64,000 nucleotides of DNA from Helicoverpa zea (GCF_022581195.2 NC_061464.1:11633254-11697253); one strand, 5' to 3'; counted from the first letter of the stretch, positions 11,465 through 24,250 are shown. The notes: generated by a model not told the origin, from the sequence alone. Translations and numbers: made by a program.

Positions 11465-14400
11465 TATGACAATAATTTCCGTAGTTTTAATTATTTTTGG
11501 GATAAAAAATTACCTATATTAAAAATGATATAAATCAATTCAGTAAACGATTCTGAACAAACTAATTTCAGGATGTGCGTTAATTAAGTTACATGTTGTA
11601 TATTACTGCCACGTTTCGTCAAAATTCTTTGAGTAGATTTAGCTTGAAAGAGTAAAAATATTGACTTGTCCAGCCATCTACAACTCTTTTCAAGTTTATG
11701 ATTGTGATTGCTGAAATTAAGTATTTATTTTTCCATACTAACAAATAAACAAACATATAGTTACAATAAGATTTACAATATAAGTGAATTCTAATAGTAT
11801 TTGAGTATACACCGCCATATCGTCGCCATCATTCTAACGTTTAGCTATAAAGTGAATCGTAAACTCCAATCATCCGTAACTCAATAGCCTAGAAATTAAT
11901 ATTAATATACAATACATGTGTATTGTTTCATCTTTACCCAAGGTTAGTGATAGTAAGTACCGCTACTAAGGCTTGTACTGATAATTTAAACTTCCGTTTT
12001 CCTTAAAACCATTCTTAATTTTGAAACGTGAGAGTAAAAAATCATAGTTAAATGTTGTTTTAAGAAAACTTACCTGTATGTTGTCATTGAACTTGGCCCT
12101 AAGTATGATAAAGTAGTTTAAAATCCAAGGTCAGATATTTTTATGGTGATTATTGTTTCTAGTTCGTATACAATCAGCGACGAAATTCAGTAACACGCTT
12201 ATTTAAAAAAACATTAACATTAAAAACTCTAACTAAACAGCCGTATTAAGCGACCTTTATTCTCTGACAACTTTCTGAGATTTTAGGATCCAGTTATTTC
12301 GTCATTTTCATTCTACAAATGACTTTTGTTACTAACCATTCCTACCTATAAAGTCAAAGGTTTCGGTTTCATACAGACCTATTACCGGTGCTTAAAAAGT
12401 CAAGGTGCATATAGCTACCTATAGTTGCACTCTCATTAAAACTTCTCAAAATTAATAAGGTCAAATATTGCAAGCCGCAAGAAATAATGAAATACAGTCC
12501 AAACACGATTTACCTGAAATCGAATTCTGCCCGTCAAACATGCAAATCCTCTGAAATGAGCAGCACCTACGTAATCAACAAAATTATAGAAACTGTCGAA
12601 CGATTTTAAACGTGCATCAATTTTGTGTGTGCGTTTGACAGTTTTAAACAATGTTGTGTTGGTACCCTGTCTATTATGTTGTGCGAAACTATTATTTAAT
12701 AGTTTAACGTGCTATTAAACGTGGCTTTGGACATGTTAGGCGGAAGTGTATTTTTAAATCAGTTCAAAGCTATACACGACATATTCTTCTATACGTGTAA
12801 TAAAGAGGAATCATTTTTTTTGTTTTATATTTTTGTACCCGAAGACTCCGAAACTATGGTTCAGTAGTTTCGGAGTCTTCAGGGTACAAAAATTGAAAAA
12901 TTATTTCACTGTTGGAAAGGTACACTCTTCCCGAGTAACATAGGGTATATTTTATTCCGGTACGGGTATTAATTACGACGGGATTCGCGTGAAACTGCGG
13001 GAAAACAGTTAGTACTCTATAAAAAAGCTATTTTCTTTTGACAGTGCTAAGACTACGAAAAGCGTAGTAATCGCTACGAGCTACTTTCGTAGCGGCTACG
13101 CTGAGTTATGCATAGACTTTACAAAGAACTAGATAAGTCGCGAATCATTTTGCTTATTTTGGCGTATGAAATAGAACCACTCTATTTCATACCCCAACAT
13201 GGTGAAATAAAAATATTCATTAAAAAATATTGTCCAACATTTGATCAAATGTTTGGCACGCAATACTCATTATAATCACGTCAAGATAGAAACAGGGAAA
13301 TCGTGAACGATCAATTTTCATACAAAAGGCCTTTTTGACACAAATATTTCTGAAGATATATGGAGACGCGTCATCAAAGGAATGTTTATATACATTCCTT
13401 TCAGTTCTGAGTGACATACTTGATGTAAATAGACAGTTTTTCATACGGTATCACCATGTTAGGGTGACCATGTTTCGCAATTGTGAGATACTATATTTTT
13501 TTCTGACTTATTTCCGTCCGTCATTCTGCCAATGTAATAGTAATTTAGTCATGCGATTTTTTGACTATATCGAACGTGTTTTTTTTGTATTTTTATAGGA
13601 TTTTTGCCATCGTCATTTTTTTACAATATTTATCTTATTTTATCCAACAATTAAATTCATGTGATGTAAATTCCTAGTCATTTATTATTGCCGTTATGTC
13701 CTGGCTTATTCCAAAACCGCTGGTCACCCTACATATATTGCAATATCGGGACATTGTATGCAGCACAACGTCTGTCTGTTTGTGCTTTTGCTATTGATAC
13801 GTCTTATATTCGGTACCTCAGGCGATTCGATAAAATCTACTCTTAATATTTTATTGCGTGAATCGGGTAAAATTTTACTAATATTGAAAATATGAAAGTA
13901 ACTCTGTTTCTTTGTCTGTCTGAAGCACTTCCATCTCAAAAGTACTAAGTCAACTAAAATTAAAGTAGCATAGATAGTCAAGGACCCAAGAAAGGACATA
14001 CGCCACTTTTTATCCGAGTGCGGGAAGTCGTTACAACTTGTTACTAAAAAGTGGTCTACATACTCTAGTAAAACAGTAACAAATTGCTTGCAAACATTTC
14101 TTAAACGACCGCGAAATTTCTAGCATCTTTCACCATTACTACAAAATAACTATATTGTACTAATATTTACTCGAGATTTAAACTACAGTTTAACTCATAA
14201 CCGCATTCACAAGATTACGGGTAAATGCAACAAACTCAATCTCCCCTTAGGAACTTGGTACATTCTTCATAAGACACCGCATTATACTTTCAAAGATGGT
14301 CCTAGATTGAAGATTGAAAGTTTACATATAAAACTTGGTGATACGAGCTATCTTGTACTCATTTTAAGACTTGATAGAAAAGATTATACTCTGCTTAGTA

Positions 14401-14643
14401 ACTTTAAAGTATGAATACAAACGCCTCCTTTCTTGAAGTCGGGAAAAAATGTAACAAGTTAGTTTCGTAATTATATTGCATGTACATATATAAGACAGTA
14501 GTCGATCGTAAGTCCTTTGGTGGTTCCATGGCATAAAATTAAATCCAATATCTTGTTGCACCAAAAAAAAACAGCATAACAGTAAAAAAATGTTGTACTT
14601 TATTGTGTTTTTACCGACACAAGTTAAGGTAAACTATAACCGT
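11465..14643. other. Intergenic with decayed Helitron cores
   Basis: Apart from the hairpin at 12831, phrases at 12945-13010 (ttccggtacgggtatt, gcgggaaaacagtta) and 13890-14030 (gtaactctgtttctttgtct, atccgagtgcgggaagt) look like eroded Helitron cores. The 13335-13598 frame has no known motif. Confidence 0.5.
12831..12891. repeat. Long hairpin, 25-bp arms
   Basis: ttttgtacccgaagactccg then aaacta, a short loop around tggttcag, and tagtttcggagtcttcaggg then tacaaaa. The arms pair except for one mismatch. Similar single-arm wording, tttcggagcctttagggtac, is at 43589-43608, so the arm is from a decayed Helitron-like repeat that was inverted. Confidence 0.7.
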
Positions 14644-14781
14644 CTTACCACAAAAACTTTTAAATGTCAGTTTATGCCTTGTCTAAAAATATGTCAAATT
14701 ATGACGTTGACATATGGTTCATTTTGCAGCCAAAATTTTATTAGACAAGTGTAAAACAGGGTTTAAAGTTTTTGTAGTAAG
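14644..14781. mobile_element. MITE with cttacYacaaaaa ends (138 bp)
   Basis: Left cttaccacaaaaacttttaa and right ttaaagtttttgtagtaag are inverted repeats. Inside, the pair ccttgtctaa/ttagacaag extends the palindrome. The termini are shared with 42402-42504. Confidence 0.6.
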
Positions 14782-14792
14782 GCCCTAAAATA

Positions 14793-15046
14793 CTAGCTTT
14801 TGCCCGCAACTTCGTTCGCGTGGAATAGTGACTACCAGCAGATTTTTGATTTGACCAATAGATGGCGCTATATGTCCGGAATAATTTTTTTTTTTGTAAT
14901 AAAAACTATCCTATGTCCTTTCTCAAGTTTTAAACTATGTCTGTACCAAATTTCACACAAATCGGTTCAGTAGTTTAGGCGTGAAGAAAAGACAGACAGA
15001 CAGACAGACAGACAGAGTTACTTTCGCATTTATAATATTAGTTTGG
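14793..15046 (-). mobile_element. Lep1-type short non-autonomous Helitron
   Basis: The CTAG 3' end is at 14793-14796, preceded on the minus strand by a CGCGA...TTGCG hairpin around ACGAAG. The core reads gatggcgctatatgtccgg and caaatcggttcagtagttta, followed by (GACA)n and a tataatatta 5' end. The terminal TC of the 5' end is not clear here. Confidence 0.75.
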
Positions 15047-15204
15047 GTTATTATATTTTTGTCTCTTGTCAACCTGCAGAGAGCTGAATATACAGTTAGC
15101 TTTGCAATCAAGCGTTCACATTGGATGGCAGAGCCTTTGACCAAAGAAAATTAAGTAATTTTAATTTTCATAAATGTTACATTTCTAAATACATATATCT
15201 TGGA

Positions 15205-15358
15205 CACCAATGACTGAGCAAAAGTTGAAGGAAAACATCTTGAGGAAACTTGGACCTTTAAGTCTCGAAATCACCAACTCGCATTGAGCAAGCGTGGTGA
15301 TTAACGCTCATTCCTTCTCTGTATGAGAAGAGGCCTGTGCCCAGCAGTAACAAAAAAA
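15205..15358 (+). mobile_element. SINE-1, head lost
   Basis: acaccaatgactgagcaaaa, aggaaaacatcttgaggaaa, attgagcaagcgtggtgatt and ggcctgtgcccagcagtaac. The tail is degenerate. Confidence 0.65.
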
Positions 15359-16033
15359 GACTGATAATAAAATTCATGATTTTAGATTTTAATGAAATTC
15401 GGTACACATGTAAACATAAATAATTATGTCCAATAAAAACTTTTATCGTTAAAAATTACGGTACCTCAGGGATATAGATAGTCTTGTATTTATAGTAATT
15501 AGTGGGCAGTAAAATGACGCTTTTGTACTTTCATTTATAGATAAAAACCTTCGTCAATAGAAGTTAATGAACTTTACTCTTCACAAAATAGAATAGAATA
15601 GATAAAAAAATCTTTGTCTAGTGCTAAATCAAGTCTAAAATAATAAAACTGAAATAAATTGTTGTCACGTAAAAATTCTGAAAAATGAGACAAAAATCAG
15701 ACGTTGAAAGAAGTAAGTTCAAATAAAAAAGTTTACTTAGTTCATAACGAAGACTAACTTAATTTAAATTGCTTCAACCCGTTTAGTTCATGTTCGATCC
15801 CTTATGCTTACATATTTTTTTTATTTTGTATTGGGACTAGGACTAATTGACTGAATAATCTTAACCAAAATTTAATCAATACAAATAACCCATTAGTGGT
15901 TTAAATCAGAGTCAAGGTTTTGTTTGGAACGCTTTTCACGGTTTTCAAAAAAAAACTTTTTGAGTACCTACCGGTCTACTAACTGCTTACCTGAAAAGAT
16001 AAAATACTCAGAAGCTTAATAAATAAATCATCA
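15359..16033. other. Intergenic, nothing recognised
   Basis: AT-rich, no coding or repeat signal that I can name. Confidence 0.55.
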
Positions 16034-16968
16034 ACGTATATGGTACAGCCATAGTGATTAAATATATATTATGTATAATGACCAGTCATTACGTATAATA
16101 CCCAAATTGACTAGACAATATGATAAATTAATCACTTTATCTGGATATTATTCATCATAGCTAGTCAAAGTTAGCCAAAGTAATAAATATGGTATAACCA
16201 ACTTACTACTGACTAATTGACTAATTCATAAAGTTATTACCGACTTTTTTTATGATAAATCATCAAATGACTCCTTCCGCTGTGGATTAGCAGCGTGAGG
16301 GAGGCGCTGCCGAGACGGGCCCGTGATTTCTAAGAGACGGAAGGACGATGAGCCACCCGTAACTCACCGCCCACAGGCCCACGCCAACGGTGGCTGAGAG
16401 TCGTCTCTCGACACCCGGCGTCTTCTGCGTCCATGGCAGCAGCTGGGATGAGAGGTGTGAACTTCTCGAGCATGTGTGCTTCGCAAAAGGAGATGACGGC
16501 ATTCCATTACCTCTCGCTCCGGACCATGGCTTGAACCAGGGCCGAGCACGAGAAGTCGCCGCTGCCGATTGCCTCCACGAAGACACGGCGGTGCCCTTTC
16601 CAGGCAGGGCACACCTGGACTGTGTGGTTGTTCACCGTGTCTTCCGGGCCGTCCGTACAGTGGCCGGAGCCACACCTCAAAGAGGGGTCTTCGCCACTGT
16701 TGTGGCGTGCCCTGCACTGAGCTAACTAGCTTTTTTCGAATTATGTTAAGGTCGGCTACCAGACTTTTTAGTTAGCATGAAATTATAATCTTTACCTACT
16801 TGTTTTATTGCATTATCCAAGTATTTGAAGATATTATATAAAATTGCTAGTTAATGTGATTAATTATCTGTAAATTATCACTTTATCTAAATTCAGAAGA
16901 CATTATAAATAATGGCTAGAAAATATATATAATTTGCAGATTTATTACTTTGGCTGTAACATATACAT
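16034..16968. mobile_element. AT-rich inverted-repeat element enclosing the LINE scrap
   Basis: Ends are imperfect inverted repeats: acgtatatggtacagcc at 16034-16050 and its near complement ggctgtaacatatacat at 16952-16968 (15 of 17). Related pieces recur internally at 16174-16200 and again at 52143-52159. The LINE fragment at 16272-16722 looks like an insertion into it. Confidence 0.45.
16272..16722 (-). pseudogene. R1-like LINE ORF2 C-terminus with CCHC knuckle, broken
   Basis: GC-rich DNA in an AT-rich setting. On the minus strand one frame reads a Cys-Cys-His-Cys knuckle (CGSGHC...NNHTVQVC), then CPAWKGHRRVFVEAIG and SALVQAMVRSER. An in-frame TAA follows (plus 16507-16509), and the frame resumes WNAVISFCEAHMLEK. 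This order is that of the C-terminal zinc knuckle of R1-clade LINE ORF2. The rest of ORF2 is missing. A short A-run beyond the 3' side (about 16245) may be its tail. Confidence 0.72.
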
Positions 16969-17855
16969 TAAATAAAACTATTCAAAACAAACAACCGTCT
17001 AGAGACCACAATAAAACTAAAATATTCAAAAAAATATTCCCAAAAACCCGCCATTTGAAACGAAATGTCCATTACTGTTAATTTTTCAAGGCGTTTCAGT
17101 ATGGTGATCTGCAAATGTCGGCAGCTCATAAAATTTTACGATTTAATCTTGTAACGAATGTCAGTTGTTACCTAGTTGTTACTTGTTGCAAATATTACTG
17201 CAAAGATGAATACGTGAACCATTTCAATCTTTGTTTACAATTTTTGTTACTTTCTGTGTAGTAGAATATTTTAGCAGCTGCCTAATGAATTTTTGTGTCT
17301 TAACGTATGCAAGTTTTAATAGAAATTATAGAGATATGATGTTCTTATACTACGTGTAGTTAAATATAATTAAAATTTTGCAACAAGTTACTGTTAAACT
17401 CTCCAACTTCTGTAAGCTGTTCCTTATAGGGTCCATATTGTTTCTAAACTATAAAATATACCACTTGTATTACATATGGAATGTTAATAAAGAATTGAGT
17501 ATTGAGTAAAATTCTAGAATGACCACATTAAAAAGCCACACTAGTTAATAGTCCAGCCCATTCAAACGCTCTAATAAAAAGTCGATATTGACGGCACTTT
17601 CCTAACTACAATCTGCTTGCCGCTCCATTTTTATCCGGCGCGAATATAGACTCAGTAACTTAGAACTTCAACGTTAAACACTATTCAATAAAATCGCTGT
17701 AACTGTAAGCTTGCGAGCTACTTTTGTATTTTTTTTTATGTCAGTGCTTACACAATTTAATAAAAAGATTTTATTTATTTATTTCACCACCAAACATACA
17801 CTATTTTTACAGGTGCCACTCAATACAATAGCGTAGTTACTTCTATATTTACTTA
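16969..17855. other. Intergenic, nothing recognised
   Basis: AT-rich, with short (ATTT)n near 17770. Confidence 0.55.
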
Positions 17856-18073
17856 CTAGCTTTTGCCCGCGACTTCGTTCGCATGCAATAGTGACTTCCT
17901 GCATATTTTTGGTTTGACCAATAGATGGCGCTATATGTCCGGAATAAATTTTATTTTTTATTTTTATATATATTTTTTTTAAATAAAAACTATTCTATGT
18001 CCTTTCTCAAGTTCCAAACTATGTCTGTACCAAATTTCACACAAATCGGTTCAGTAGTTTAGGCGTGAAGAAA

Positions 18074-18104
<31 letters not shown>

Positions 18105-18135
18105 GTTACTTTCACATTTATAATATTAGTTAGGA
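17856..18135 (-). mobile_element. Lep1-type short non-autonomous Helitron
   Basis: The 3' end on the minus strand is GGCAAAAGCTAG|T at 17856-17859. The 5' end is A|TCCTAACTAATATTATAAAT at 18135. It carries a (GACA)n microsatellite and shares the core with the copies at 14793 and 37690. Confidence 0.82.
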
Positions 18136-18306
18136 TTTCTAACTCTAACAAAATTTTAACATTTACACAACTTAATACCTAATTAACCATAAAAACTAAA
18201 CTAATACAAAAAATAAATAAAATGTCAGTTGTATCCAATAGATAACATACAATGCAATAATATACATGTATCTACTTATACTTCTAAAAATAATTTATAT
18301 GTCCCA

Positions 18307-18467
18307 GAAGCCAGTAAGTCTGACGCCAGTCTAACCAAAAGGGTATTGGGTTGCCCGGGTAACTGGGTTGAGGAGGTCAGATAGGGCAGTCGCTCCTTGT
18401 AAAGCACTGGTACTCAGCTACATCCGGTTAGACTGGAAGCCGACCCTAACATAGTTGGGAAAAAGCA
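18307..18467 (+). mobile_element. SINE-2 3' body fragment
   Basis: From gaagccagtaagtctgacg to cataGTTGGGAAAAAG. It matches the 3' part of the intronic SINE-2; the head is missing. Confidence 0.72.
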
Positions 18468-18851
18468 CAGATTATATTTCTATGATATTTCTGCCTGTAC
18501 CTTTTTATGAAATTATGTAAGGACTCATCAAAACTATTCAACCGAGAAGGTTCACTTATATTTAGGAGCTTGAAAAAATACATAAGCTACCTTTTATCCT
18601 ATTACGGATAAAAGTTATCTCGGTATGTGGGTAAAACAGCGATGAACAATTATAAAATAACTATAGAAACGAGTAAGGGAACAAATAACGAACTATTCGG
18701 GTTGCGGTCTTTGAACCATAACAAAATAATTAACAATGTACATTTATTAACAGATTCGCGATATATGAAAAATTCCTCATAAAGAGAAACTATGAGTGGT
18801 ATGGAATACTTTCTGATGAAAATAATATTATAACCGTTCTTTGTTTCGTCG

Positions 18852-19095
18852 TCATCTGACTAGCCTTTTCCCAACTATGTTGGCGTCGGCTTCCAGTCCT
18901 GAGTACCAGTGTTTTACATGAAGCGACTGCCTATCTGACCTCCTCAACCCAGTTACCTGGGCAACCCAATACCCCTTAGTAAGACTAATTGTCAGACTTT
19001 CTGACTACCCTAACGACTGCCGGACAACTCAGTTTATTATTCCTTCCGAAACACGGAAGAACCCGTCATGACCAGATTACCCATCCACGTACCGA
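18852..19095 (-). mobile_element. SINE-2 3' body fragment
   Basis: Opposite orientation to the copy 400 bp upstream (18307-18467), giving an inverted pair. It carries ccttttcccaactatgttgg, ctgacctcctcaacccagtt and taacgactgccg. Confidence 0.7.
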
Positions 19096-19476
19096 CCGCG
19101 TCAAGTGCTGTTTAACTTTATGTTCGATTAGCGGGGCTTTGACATAGCCATGAGCTCTTCTTTGCAGTAAGTTAAAATTGCAATGCATTGTAAACGAAAT
19201 AAACCCGAAATTTCTTCGAATTAATCATTAAATAATTAAATGTTATTTATAATTGCAGGGTGACGTCATCAGAGCTGTTATAAATGATGATACACAAATA
19301 ACGGATAATCTCTATAAATCGTGTAAACGGATAAATTAGCGGAGGGGTGAAATTGAAACCGGTTTTACATAAAGTATAGCTATATATAACGGGATATTTA
19401 AATAGGTACCAAAAATATAACAATTTAATGTTAATTCTACATAAGTATCTTGCATGTTTTTTGTCTTTATTTTCCA

Positions 19477-22307
19477 CTAGCTGTTGCCCGCAACTTCGTC
19501 TGCGTGGGCAATATAGAATCGTCAAAATACCTACTACTTATCCCGTAGGTGCATTCTTTCACGTGACAGTATAATTAGGATTAGCACTTAGCAGTCGCAT
19601 AGATTCATTGATCAAGGTTGTGTTGTGGATGTGACCATTTATCTAAACAAAAGAAGTAAAGTTTGTGTCGTTGTTCAGCCAATTTGGAAAATTATTACGT
19701 ATGGTGCGTACTTAAGTAATTTTCACAGGAAACAGCTATAATCTATGTCTACATGCTTTGAGTCTGACAAAGCTGTCATTTGTACATTTTCTGCAGCTGC
19801 TGCGACTAATCAGAAGCCAGAAAGTCTGTCAGTCTTACCATAATATGGATATCGTCTTGTGTAGTTGACTGGATTGTAGATAGGTAGTCGCTCCAAGCAA
19901 AATATTGGTACTCAAACAGATTCGGTGACTGGAAGCCAACACCAACATAGTTGGGGAATAGCTGGATGGATGATAAAATGAGTCATCATCATCAGCAGGC
20001 GCATAGGGTAGGATAGTTTCACTTACTCATGGTAAGGCTGACCCCACATTAGGCGTGCGTGATCCTCGGCGTGTGAGTAGCGCGGGCGTCGCGAGCGCGC
20101 TGCGTGAACGTCGCGTTTTGCTGCTCTGCGGCATGTGTGAAAAGTGCAAGCGACGCGCTCGCTGCGAGCACGCGGCGCTCGAGTTGCGTTCTTACCCCTT
20201 CGCCCGCTATCCCCGCCGCCCGCTAAACGCCTTAGCAGTTAAACGTCAAGGAGAGCGGCGCGTGCGCGCCGCGAGCGCGCTGCCAGCGCCGCCGCCGCAG
20301 GGCAGCAAAACGTGACGCTCACGCAACGCGCTCGCGACGCACGTGCGGCGCCCGCGCTACTCACACGCCCGAGGATCGCGCACGCCTAATGTGGGGGAGG
20401 CCTAAGCCGGGACTCCACCGAAATGTTTGCATTAGTTCACGAATAGGCAAAATGTACGTATCTGTGACAGTCCACTTCATGTGTTCGTACTTGAAACCTG
20501 CAGTTTTGCCAAGATTTTCAGAATGTACGCTCGCAATTTGTCATTTCTTGGTGGAGCCAGCAAATCAAAAGAAACATAAATGTTGTATACTGTGCGTCAC
20601 TACCGCACACCGGGAAAATTTCGCTCATGCGGAGGACGTTTATATACCATATTTTGTGTCACACGTAAACAGGACGACAGTAAGTATCCACCGAAACACT
20701 TTCAAAGATCTGATGAACGAACAAATCAGACCTGACTTGGTCACCTGGGGCCAATCAGAGCTCTATGAAGCGATCATACGCTTTGGCTCCTACTGTTATT
20801 GTGGTTTCTGAAAATTTATTCACCTCATTCAACGATGAATGTAATTCTGATGGTACTATTAAGAACACTTGCTTAGCGCAGAAGCTGACGTTGGCAGGCC
20901 GACTCTTTTGACTTCTCGAATAGGATACCATTGGTTTTTGTGCAATGCACACCTGCAATGCATGCTGGATTAGGATAGGATATAGGTGGATAGGATTTGC
21001 AACAGAGAACAATTCTGCCTTTGTGATTGAATGACATCAAACGTAGTTTTATATAAAAGGTGTTTTTTTAGACTTGGCTCGGGTCTTACTGAGACTGTTC
21101 GTAATCGTGAACAGTGTATTTGCGATCAGAAGTTGAAAGTAAGCATGTCTCTGGTATGCGGCGCGTAATTTGTACGTTTTCAGATGCATAAAGCATTTTA
21201 CGTGTGTATGGTATTAAATAGAGAGAGCTCCCATTTCTTATCTGCACTTTGTATCTGGGCTTGTTTTTAAAGCTACAGAATCCTACATTACCTTCCTCAC
21301 GCTTAGCAGCGCTTGCTAGAGATAGATCCTCATTTCTTCTAGGATTAAGTTTACATATTTTGCATCAGAAAAAATAATTAAGGTCTACTTAATACTACTC
21401 ACTCAAAGTAATTTGTTTTAAGGCCACCACATTAGTGGAAGATAAGCTAAACTATGTTTATGAAAAAATCCTGATATGAACTCCATCTGTAACTTTAAAT
21501 GATAATTAATTGTTCCACTATAGTCATCATTTTTGACATAATGTTCAAAAAATAATTTAGATGGCACCGTTTTAAATTTGGCTGAGAACTATTAATTTTC
21601 TTTTCATCAAGGTAATAATTATAGTTGGATTTTGATGTGGCACGGCAAACTGACAAACACTATTGAAATGTCTATCGAAAAATTACACTACGTGTTAAAA
21701 TATGGTGAATTACGGAAAATACACAACTCCATCTGTTGAAATAATAATCCTCTATAAAGAATGTATGGTAATATTGTCATTTACCACCTCGCTCCTTTGA
21801 CAAAGTTGATGTATTTTATTTACCATAGATGGAGCTACTTTAACCTTGGCTAAACATCATAACAATTTGTCATATTTTTTTTTCTTCCGAAGTTACTTAT
21901 AAAGGTGTGATTTTCTGTGTTAAGATTAATAATAGGCCGATCAACTAATATAAGTACAACATTCAAATGTACAGTTTTGACAAATAGATTGCGTGTCGTA
22001 ATATTTTACATCTTGAATTCACAAAATTAATCATACCTTTTGATAGAGTGAATCGATTTCGATGAAACAAAAACTAAGTAATACCCCAAGTTACGTAGAT
22101 TTTTTGTATATAAGCATTGTCTGCATTTAATTCGTAGATTTTACGTGAATCCCGAACAAACAAACAGATAAACAGACAAACAGACAAAAATGACAAAAAT
22201 GATGGAAATGGGTTCTGTTAGTTATCCTTTAACATGCTGGCTATTTTTTTTGTCAATTTCTTCAATGTACAAAAATTACTTTTCTACAGATTTATTATAT
22301 GTATAGA
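19477..22307 (-). mobile_element. Helitron copy B, non-autonomous, full length (2.83 kb)
   Basis: Same family as copy A in the opposite orientation. The CTAG 3' end is at 19477-19480 with the same hairpin, and the TC 5' end at 22306-22307, with A/T target bases on both sides. It is the longest copy and carries the nested MITE at 20036-20402. It has no transposase frame. Near-identity with copy C suggests recent spread. Confidence 0.88.
20036..20402 (+). mobile_element. GC-rich palindromic MITE nested in Helitron B
   Basis: Same element as in copy A. The TAA target duplications are at 20033-20035 and 20403-20405. It sits at the same place within the Helitron in copies A, B and C, so it was inserted before the copies separated. 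Confidence 0.78.
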
Positions 22308-22847
22308 TTTGCTGTTTTCCCGCAATTTCACCCGCATTCTTCTTCATTAGTTTAGAAGTACAAACCGATAAAATGGCTGCTTCGACACCGGACAATGTTG
22401 TAGGAACAAAAATTTTACAAAAATGAAAAACTCCAATTTTACATCAATGTAAGAAAAGTTCACAAAGCTCTAAAAATACTGAAAAACAATGGCCTGAAAC
22501 CGATATCTTAATAAGTTTTATATACCTCCTTACCCTTAATTTCACCCCTCGGCGCTCATATTTTTTCTGCTTTATGCCTGCCTGGTGAAGTTAAGAATAT
22601 TTTAAAGTAACCCGATCTTAAGCTTGTCACGATATTTAACAAGTTTCTGGAGTCGTGTTTCCTTATTGTTATGGAAAAGGAAATTTATTAATTCTCCCCT
22701 TTTAAAAGGAAAATAAGAGCGGAGTTAAGGATGCAAATTTTTAAGCGAACAAGTTCTTTTTTAAGACCACACTAACGTGTATTCGTTGAACTAAAATGCG
22801 AAGGAATTTTTATCTCTTTCAAGTTTTTTTCCGATGTAAATATAGGA

Positions 22848-23042
22848 ATATCTTACAAGTATTGTAAATGCGAAAGTAATCCTGTCTGTCTGTCGTACTT
22901 TCACGCCAAAAACTACTGAACTGATTTCAATAGCATTTGCTACACTTTTTGTCTAAAGCCTGAGAAAGGATATAAGCTACTTTTTATCCATTTACCGGAA
23001 GTAGTTCCCCAGAACGCGAGTAAAACCGGAGGCAAAAGCTAG
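22848..23042 (+). mobile_element. Diverged Lep1-like Helitron
   Basis: Begins near tattgtaaatgcgaaagtaa, has short (TGTC)n and the phrases ctactgaactgatttcaata and accggaagtagttcccc, and ends ggcaaaagCTAG|T at 23039-23042. The 3' hairpin is degenerate. Confidence 0.6.
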
Positions 23043-23287
23043 TAGTCCAATAAAACTATTCAGAAATTCAGTTCTGATATCACATTACTGTCATAAATGT
23101 CACAAAATGGTATTCGAGTAGACACTTAACGTCATTTGTACGAAATTTTATTTGAATGAGCCTGAAGTTGACGTAAAGCGATATTGGGAATAGATTGCCA
23201 CTACATTTTGTACGACAAACCAGAAAATACTGATATTCATAAAACAAACTAAGTCCCGCGGTTACACCCGTATTAACTAGAATTACT

Positions 23288-23435
23288 TCTGGGGAGTTTG
23301 TTGCGCCACATCTTCTTCCCAGTAATAACACATAGGAAGTGGTGAAGGGTGGGCGTTTTGGGGACTGTCTTTTGTTTTCTGACATTCTAAAAGTGCTATT
23401 TTGAATAAACGCTTTTTGATTTGATTTGACTTTTC
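23288..23435 (+). repeat. Solo LINE 3' end, same family as the 55.5-kb element
   Basis: ttcttcccag, cacataggaagtggtgaagg, gggcgttttgggg and a gcttttTGATTTGATTTGA tail all match the reverse complement of 55465-55620. It is a severely 5'-truncated copy, or a SINE that uses this LINE tail. Confidence 0.6.
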
Positions 23436-24250
23436 GGACTGTATCGAATAAAAAGCCTACCACATCTCCATGAAAGATTTCATCCCATTCTGTTCAGTTC
23501 AAATAAACTCACCTTCTGTTAGTATAACAGTTATGTTAACCCTTCAATTAATGGAATAGTTAAACTAACTACAACAGAGGTCGTTGACCGTCACGCCCTA
23601 ACAATAAAGTAGTGAATAACTTCAGATATGAACAAGAAAACAAACAAACTACTTAGAGAGTAAGTAATATATTCGTTTCATTAGCTACTTATCCTTTTGC
23701 TCATTAAGAACATAAATCAAAACGTAAACGTTTTCGCGCTAAGTGTGAAAGGATTGTAATACTTAAGAAATTATGTCTGCTGGGGAAAAAATAGGACCTT
23801 TTCGGCTAATGATTCTTGTCAAGTTACGTGCCGGGAACTATATCAAGATTGTCGCGTATCCAAGATTGTATAGCCTAGTATATGAAGGTGCGAACTTTAC
23901 CTAGGCTTTATCTCTCTATACCTTTCAGGTAGGAATTACCTTAATTATTATTAATTAGTAACAGTCAAACATTATTATACTTTCATGTAGGTTACCTATG
24001 TATATAATATGTCACAGTATTTTTTTGGTATTTTTAGATAGGTTGGTGTGGCTTTACATAATCTACTGTTGGTTCCGTATAATAAGTAATTCTATGTAAC
24101 AACCTTTTCACATTTTCGGATTCTGAGAACGGAAAACCGCGGGACACGGCCCGTACGAACCAAGCGTTGTCCCGTTTGAAAATCCAATGTATGAAAAAGT
24201 TATTTTCCAAATACGAATGTGAGTTTGTATATTTAGTTTGACAGAATTTA
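23436..24250. other. Intergenic, nothing recognised
   Basis: No gene or clear repeat between the solo LINE end and SINE-1. Confidence 0.55.

Noticed and set aside
14993..15016. (GACA)n tracts looking like a CRISPR-type array
   Set aside because: Simple microsatellites inside Lep1-type Helitrons, with no spacers.
16390..16725. Plus-strand 111-codon and overlapping frames
   Set aside because: Shadows of GC-rich DNA; the meaningful reading is the minus-strand LINE knuckle frame.
20755..21012. 85-codon antisense frame in Helitrons (also 9879-10136, 59641-59898)
   Set aside because: Conserved only because the Helitron copies are nearly identical; no motif, and it overlaps another frame on the other strand.
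23080..23463. 127-codon minus-strand frame
   Set aside because: Crosses a solo LINE 3' end read antisense; not a gene.
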